Below, piece by piece: positions 8,201-9,926 of a DNA stretch of 9,926 nucleotides (positions within the stretch are counted from its first letter, which is position 1; each line of letters starts with the position of its first letter). This stretch comes from Acidobacteriota bacterium (lineage in GTDB: Bacteria; Acidobacteriota; Vicinamibacteria; Vicinamibacterales; CAVVIG01), in the NCBI GenBank assembly GCA_003222555.1, contig QHWL01000202.1, forward strand, positions 830 to 10,755, read 5' to 3'. The translations under genes were made by a program, and so were the position numbers. The notes beneath the pieces are model-generated. The model did no database searches. It saw only the letters and a program-made list of their open reading frames with translations, and was not told where the DNA came from.

Positions 8201-9127
8201 CAGAATCAGTCGCGCCGCGAACCAGAACACCGCGCGCGCGACCACGAACGTCAAGGCGAGGACCGAAGTGGCGATCAAGAAGGTGCGGGCATCGCGCGTC
8301 CGCTGCCGCAACTCGATGAGCGGAGCGGCGCATAGCAGCAGCGTGATCGCCAGGACGGACACGACCGCCGCCCACGTGCCGCCGCGCCACCGCTCGCGTG
8401 CGGCGGCCAGATCGCCCGGCGCGACGTCAGCCTCGACGAGCAGTCCGCCGCCGCGGGAAGGAATCTTCAACGTGTACGGCGAGTCTTCAGGCCCCGGCCG
8501 GCCCTCGGCCTGGGGCTGGCGACCACCTGGGACGCGGACGCGCAGCGAAACGGGCACGAGCGAGGTCGACATGGCGAACGTGCCGGCGAGGCCGGGTGCG
8601 CCTTCGAGGCGCCCGAGCGACTGCTCGACGACAATCGTCGCCGCGCGGGCAGTGCCCGGGCGGTCGCCGTCACTGAGGGGCTCGACGCGAATGAGCTGCG
8701 GCCCCAGCGCGCCCGGCGCGACCAGGAGCGCCGCAGGACCGTTGATGCGCTCTTGAGGAAGATCGGAAACGCGGCCGGCCCACGCAAGCGGCGCGGCGGC
8801 GGCGTCGTACACCGTGATGCCGGTCCGCCCGCCCTCTTCGGCCGACAGCGCCGTGTCGACGACCTCGAAGAGTCGTCTGGCCGCCGCGATGTCGCGCGAA
8901 GTGCTTGAGGCGCGGATGATGTCGCGGCGGGCAGCAACCTGCGACGCGATCGTCCCAAGCGTCTCGGCGCTCGCATCGAGGCGCTGCCGCAGCTCGGCCT
9001 CGATGCGCGACAGCGCCGTCTGGTCGGTCGGCCCGAACCGTGCGCGCTCGATTGCCCATCCCGAAGCGCCGACCACGAGCGCAGCCGCGAGCCCAGCGCG
9101 AACGAGACGCCAGATGAAGTGCGACAT
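5210..9127 (-). CDS. large multi-pass membrane sensor histidine kinase, NtrY-like core
   Basis: The protein has 1305 aa from the ATG at 9127. A GTG at 9187 is in frame but would put 20 unlikely residues before the membrane anchor. I count about 12 hydrophobic segments (near residues 6-25, 252-271, 282-306, 318-336, 360-378, 407-430, 444-463, 471-490, 502-526, 778-808, 832-855, 1001-1021). The loops predicted inside are rich in Arg/Lys, which agrees with an N-in topology. This leaves three outside regions: 27-251, 527-777 (with Cys635 and Cys661) and 856-1000. A HAMP domain (about 1021-1070) precedes the HisKA box VAHDIKNPLTP, with phospho-acceptor His1095 at 5845-5843. The ATPase domain has the N box (NVIENALHAM, Asn1208/Asn1212), G1 (ADTGVGM, Asp1244), F box (FEPYFST) and G2 (GTGLGL, 1268-1273); all catalytic residues are present. 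It should autophosphorylate and pass phosphate to a response regulator, none of which is in the window. The core resembles NtrY kinases that act with sigma54 regulators; the signal is unknown. Confidence 0.93.
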   Translation of the reverse strand: MSHFIWRLVRAGLAAALVVGASGWAIERARFGPTDQTALSRIEAELRQRLDASAETLGTIASQVAARRDIIRASSTSRDIAAARRLFEVVDTALSAEEGGRTGITVYDAAAAPLAWAGRVSDLPQERINGPAALLVAPGALGPQLIRVEPLSDGDRPGTARAATIVVEQSLGRLEGAPGLAGTFAMSTSLVPVSLRVRVPGGRQPQAEGRPGPEDSPYTLKIPSRGGGLLVEADVAPGDLAAARERWRGGTWAAVVSVLAITLLLCAAPLIELRQRTRDARTFLIATSVLALTFVVARAVFWFAARLILGPRPLTSPAELLLTSLVAAALIWLTLDAVERRRITRPRPRLLAWGVDSGGVRIGLVYLLAGLIDVWLLASYERFLQGVVSTTALDVLHFSLHPISATRLAVAFGLVLFHAVVIWGAAIAIRVAGTLGRTPRQWTPSLAAAIAWLVGLALGVYVMRQTAPAVPVAPLVVAFLAVGACAAALARLHGRARRASQAARLGAFFLALLIPAIAMYPSLFAFATDAKERLIATEYGPQAAGQREELQLRLREALDDIDGLPSLADFVAGPADVARPTTDRAFAVWSKTDLATHRLTSAIELYRYDGRPVSRFAFHLSESEYATTRRQPLGCDWDLFPEVSQFGSSERHVLRASRGICEGTRRLGAIVVRVMLDYRALTFSSSQNPYLESHRPDREIPPEGAPGRDVEFVAYGWSRAPVYASGTSVWSLPDSVFQRMVDSRAPFWETLTRDGEQFRVYFLNDRAGIYALGYPVITWFGHLVNLAELVTLTGVLYIVLLGGATLFNALTSRTPASGRALLREIRSSFYRKLFLAFVAGAVVPVVILAIATRAYFAGQFRAGVDEAAAKTATVAQRLVEDYATLQQRGASALGALDDQIMVLVSRAIDQDVNLFDRARLQATSEPDLFASGLLATRTPGDVYRQIVLDRLPTFVGEEYAGEVPYLLAAAPVRAGGREGIVTVPLTLRQVEIESQIDELDRRVLFAAVLFSLFGAAIGYWMAERIADPVNRLTRATRRIARGDLDARIVAASSDELGRLVGDFNGMAEELKRQRAELERTQRLEAWAGMARQVAHDIKNPLTPIQLSAEHARRVNIDRGRPLSPVLDDCVHAILTQVRLLRQISAEFSGFASSPTPRPEPTRLTALLEEVVESYRTGLTGRIAIEVDAPADLPPVMIDRTLFARALTNVIENALHAMPGRGRLTITNRQETIDGRSWVVLRIADTGVGMDSESIAKIFEPYFSTKATGTGLGLTIAKRNVELNGGTIRVQSERGVGTTVTIALPV

Positions 9128-9213
9128 GCAAGACCGCTCGCGGGGCCGCGGGCGCTGAAGACAGCATACAATGCCGTCGCCCTCCACGCTTCTGACTAAG
9201 GGCTACCACGAAA
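9092..9213 (-). repeat. left arm of a ~123-bp inverted duplication (kinase leader and first codons)
   Basis: Read on the minus strand from 9213 to 9092, this stretch matches the plus strand 9462-9585 with about 7 mismatches and 2 one-base gaps by hand alignment. It covers the kinase upstream region, its ATG and the codons for MSHFIWRL and the next four residues. Here it is part of a sensible gene, with the encoded segment continuing into the first membrane anchor, so this copy is probably the original. Confidence 0.88.
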
Positions 9214-9461
9214 AAACGCGACGTTGAACGCAGCCGCCTTCGCGCCGGAGGCGCTTCCGCCTCCGCTGAAGCTTCGGCGGACCGCCGTAGCCTTGGCGGA
9301 GGCTGGTCGGCGAGCCTCGCCGAAGCTCGGGGAGAACCACGCCGAGCGGAGGCGGGAGCTCGCCGAGCACGCAGAGAAATCCTTGGGCATTTCTTCTCTG
9401 CGGCCTCGGCGGTCTCTGCGTTGAACGTGATTTGTTCGCAGTCTCCTACGTCCCCTCGTGA
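9214..9461. repeat. repetitive GC-rich intergenic island between inverted arms
   Basis: This 248-bp centre is non-coding as far as I can see. It contains nested palindromes: GGAGGCG/CGCCTCC at 9247-9264 (8-bp stem with the flanking pair), and GCAGAGAA (9371-9378) against TTCTCTGC (9394-9401), widened by CGCCGAG (9361-9367) against CTCGGCG (9405-9411). An inner inverted pair, ACGTTGAACGCAG (9221-9233) and CTGCGTTGAACGT (9416-9428), matches at 12 of 13 positions. Phrases such as CTCTGCGGCCTCGGCGG belong, from memory, to a dispersed extragenic repeat type frequent in acidobacterial and planctomycete genomes. No transposase is present. Confidence 0.65.
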
Positions 9462-9585
9462 TTTCGTGGTTGCCTTTTAGTCAGAAGCGTGGCGGTCCGA
9501 CGGCATTGTATGCTGTCCTCAGCGCCCGCGGCCCCGCGAGCGGTGTTGCATGTCGCACTTCATCTGGCGTCTCCTTCGCGCTGGG
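9462..9585 (+). repeat. right arm of the ~123-bp inverted duplication
   Basis: This is the inverted copy of 9092-9213. It begins at TTTCGTGG and ends at CGCGCTGGG, after which similarity stops abruptly. It carries the copied upstream region and start codon of the kinase, facing rightwards, and its distal end overlaps the last codons of the PQQ-like gene on the opposite strand. Confidence 0.88.
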
Positions 9586-9633
9586 TGGGGAGCGGCACGA
9601 CCGGAGCAATCGTGGGATCGATCGAGCGCGTGA
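9550..9633 (+). pseudogene. 5' remnant of the histidine kinase gene in the inverted copy
   Basis: A 27-codon frame starts MSHFIWRLLRAG, matching the kinase start MSHFIWRLVRAG at 11 of 12 residues, then departs from it (WGAARPEQSW...) and stops at 9631-9633. The similarity ends where the inverted repeat ends, so this is a copied gene start without the rest of the gene. Any promoter and start signals copied with it would point into the PQQ-like gene as antisense. Expression is unknown. Confidence 0.6.
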
Positions 9634-9926
9634 GAGCGGTCAGTGTCGCGCCCTTGACGATGTCGCGGGTGAGCAGGATCAACACCGGCAGCGGTCGCGT
9701 CGAGTCGTTGAAGACGTGCAGCGGCGCGGCAATTTCCCCGCTGGTCGGCAGATCGCCGGCCGCTCTTCCGTCCTTCGCGTTGTAGCTGCGAAGCATCGGC
9801 GCGACTCCGGTCACAACAATCGTTTCGCCGGCTTTGGCCGGTCCCGAAGTGGGCCGCAGCGGGAGCGGACTCTTCCAGCGCTGTACGCCGCTGTTGCGGT
9901 TGAGCGCGCGGAGCACGTTGTCGAGC
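9560..9926 (-). CDS. PQQ-like beta-propeller (BamB-type) protein, C-terminal part
   Basis: The frame is open from the right edge to a TGA at 9562-9560, so the start and most of the protein lie outside. About 121 residues are visible. Two propeller-like units can be seen: LDNVLRALNRNSGVQRW, a typical PQQ-type blade phrase (x-ALx-x-x-TGxx-x-W), and a second unit around MLRSYNAKDGRAAGDLPTSG with GEIAAPLHVF. Such proteins are usually exported and act as scaffolds or, with bound quinone, as dehydrogenases; the visible part cannot decide. The final eight codons (TQREGDAR) and the stop lie inside the right arm of the inverted duplication, so the natural C-terminus may have been replaced. It is co-directional with the kinase, but the repeat island of about 430 bp separates them. 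Confidence 0.75.
   Translation of the reverse strand, partial: LDNVLRALNRNSGVQRWKSPLPLRPTSGPAKAGETIVVTGVAPMLRSYNAKDGRAAGDLPTSGEIAAPLHVFNDSTRPLPVLILLTRDIVKGATLTALTRSIDPTIAPVVPLPTQREGDAR

Noticed and set aside
5735..8335. Two long abutting plus-strand open frames opposite the kinase
   Set aside because: They mirror the kinase codon pattern in reverse; products are extremely Arg/Ala/Asp-rich with no family features.
9128..9187. GTG start at 9187 adding 20 residues to the kinase
   Set aside because: The added residues are not signal-like, no good ribosome site precedes the GTG, and the ATG at 9127 leads straight into the membrane anchor.
9190..9550. Insertion sequence or integron
   Set aside because: There is no transposase or integrase frame and no target-site duplication that I can identify; the inverted arms are copied gene-start DNA.

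Overview
All intact genes in this window read on the minus strand. The sequence is GC-rich, and its gene content suggests Acidobacteriota, probably a Vicinamibacteria-like lineage: a carboxypeptidase-regulatory-domain TonB receptor, a DUF6152 protein, a secreted 'PDGHPDLSGVW' protein, a PQQ-propeller protein, and repetitive intergenic DNA of a kind I associate with that phylum. The taxonomic call is inference from family resemblance; no rRNA or marker gene is present.

Reading in the direction of transcription (high to low coordinates): the 3' end of a PQQ-like beta-propeller protein enters at the right edge (9926 to 9560). It is followed by an intergenic island (about 9190-9550) made of nested inverted repeats. 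The outer arms of this island are two inverted copies of about 123 bp of the leader and first codons of the next gene. That gene is a very large membrane histidine kinase (9127 to 5210, 1305 aa) with about 12 membrane segments, three extracytoplasmic regions and an NtrY-like HAMP/HisKA/HATPase core. A 242-bp gap follows, with a palindrome near the kinase end and a good sigma70-type promoter.

The promoter drives a likely outer-membrane/periplasmic cluster: a TonB-dependent receptor split by an apparent one-base insertion (4967 to 1991), a DUF6152 protein (1897 to 1466), a secreted PDGHPDLSGVW-family protein (1425 to 589), and, after a 280-bp gap with a long imperfect inverted repeat, a c-type cytochrome that runs off the left edge (308 to 1). 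All four are predicted to be exported. This fits a surface uptake/periplasmic oxidation module, but the substrate cannot be read from the sequence.

I see no CRISPR array, tRNA, rRNA, transposase, phage gene or convincing new defence-type system. The points most worth a second look are the inverted duplication of the kinase 5' end, which also supplies the last codons of the PQQ protein, the kinase architecture, the receptor frameshift and the conserved-looking export cluster.
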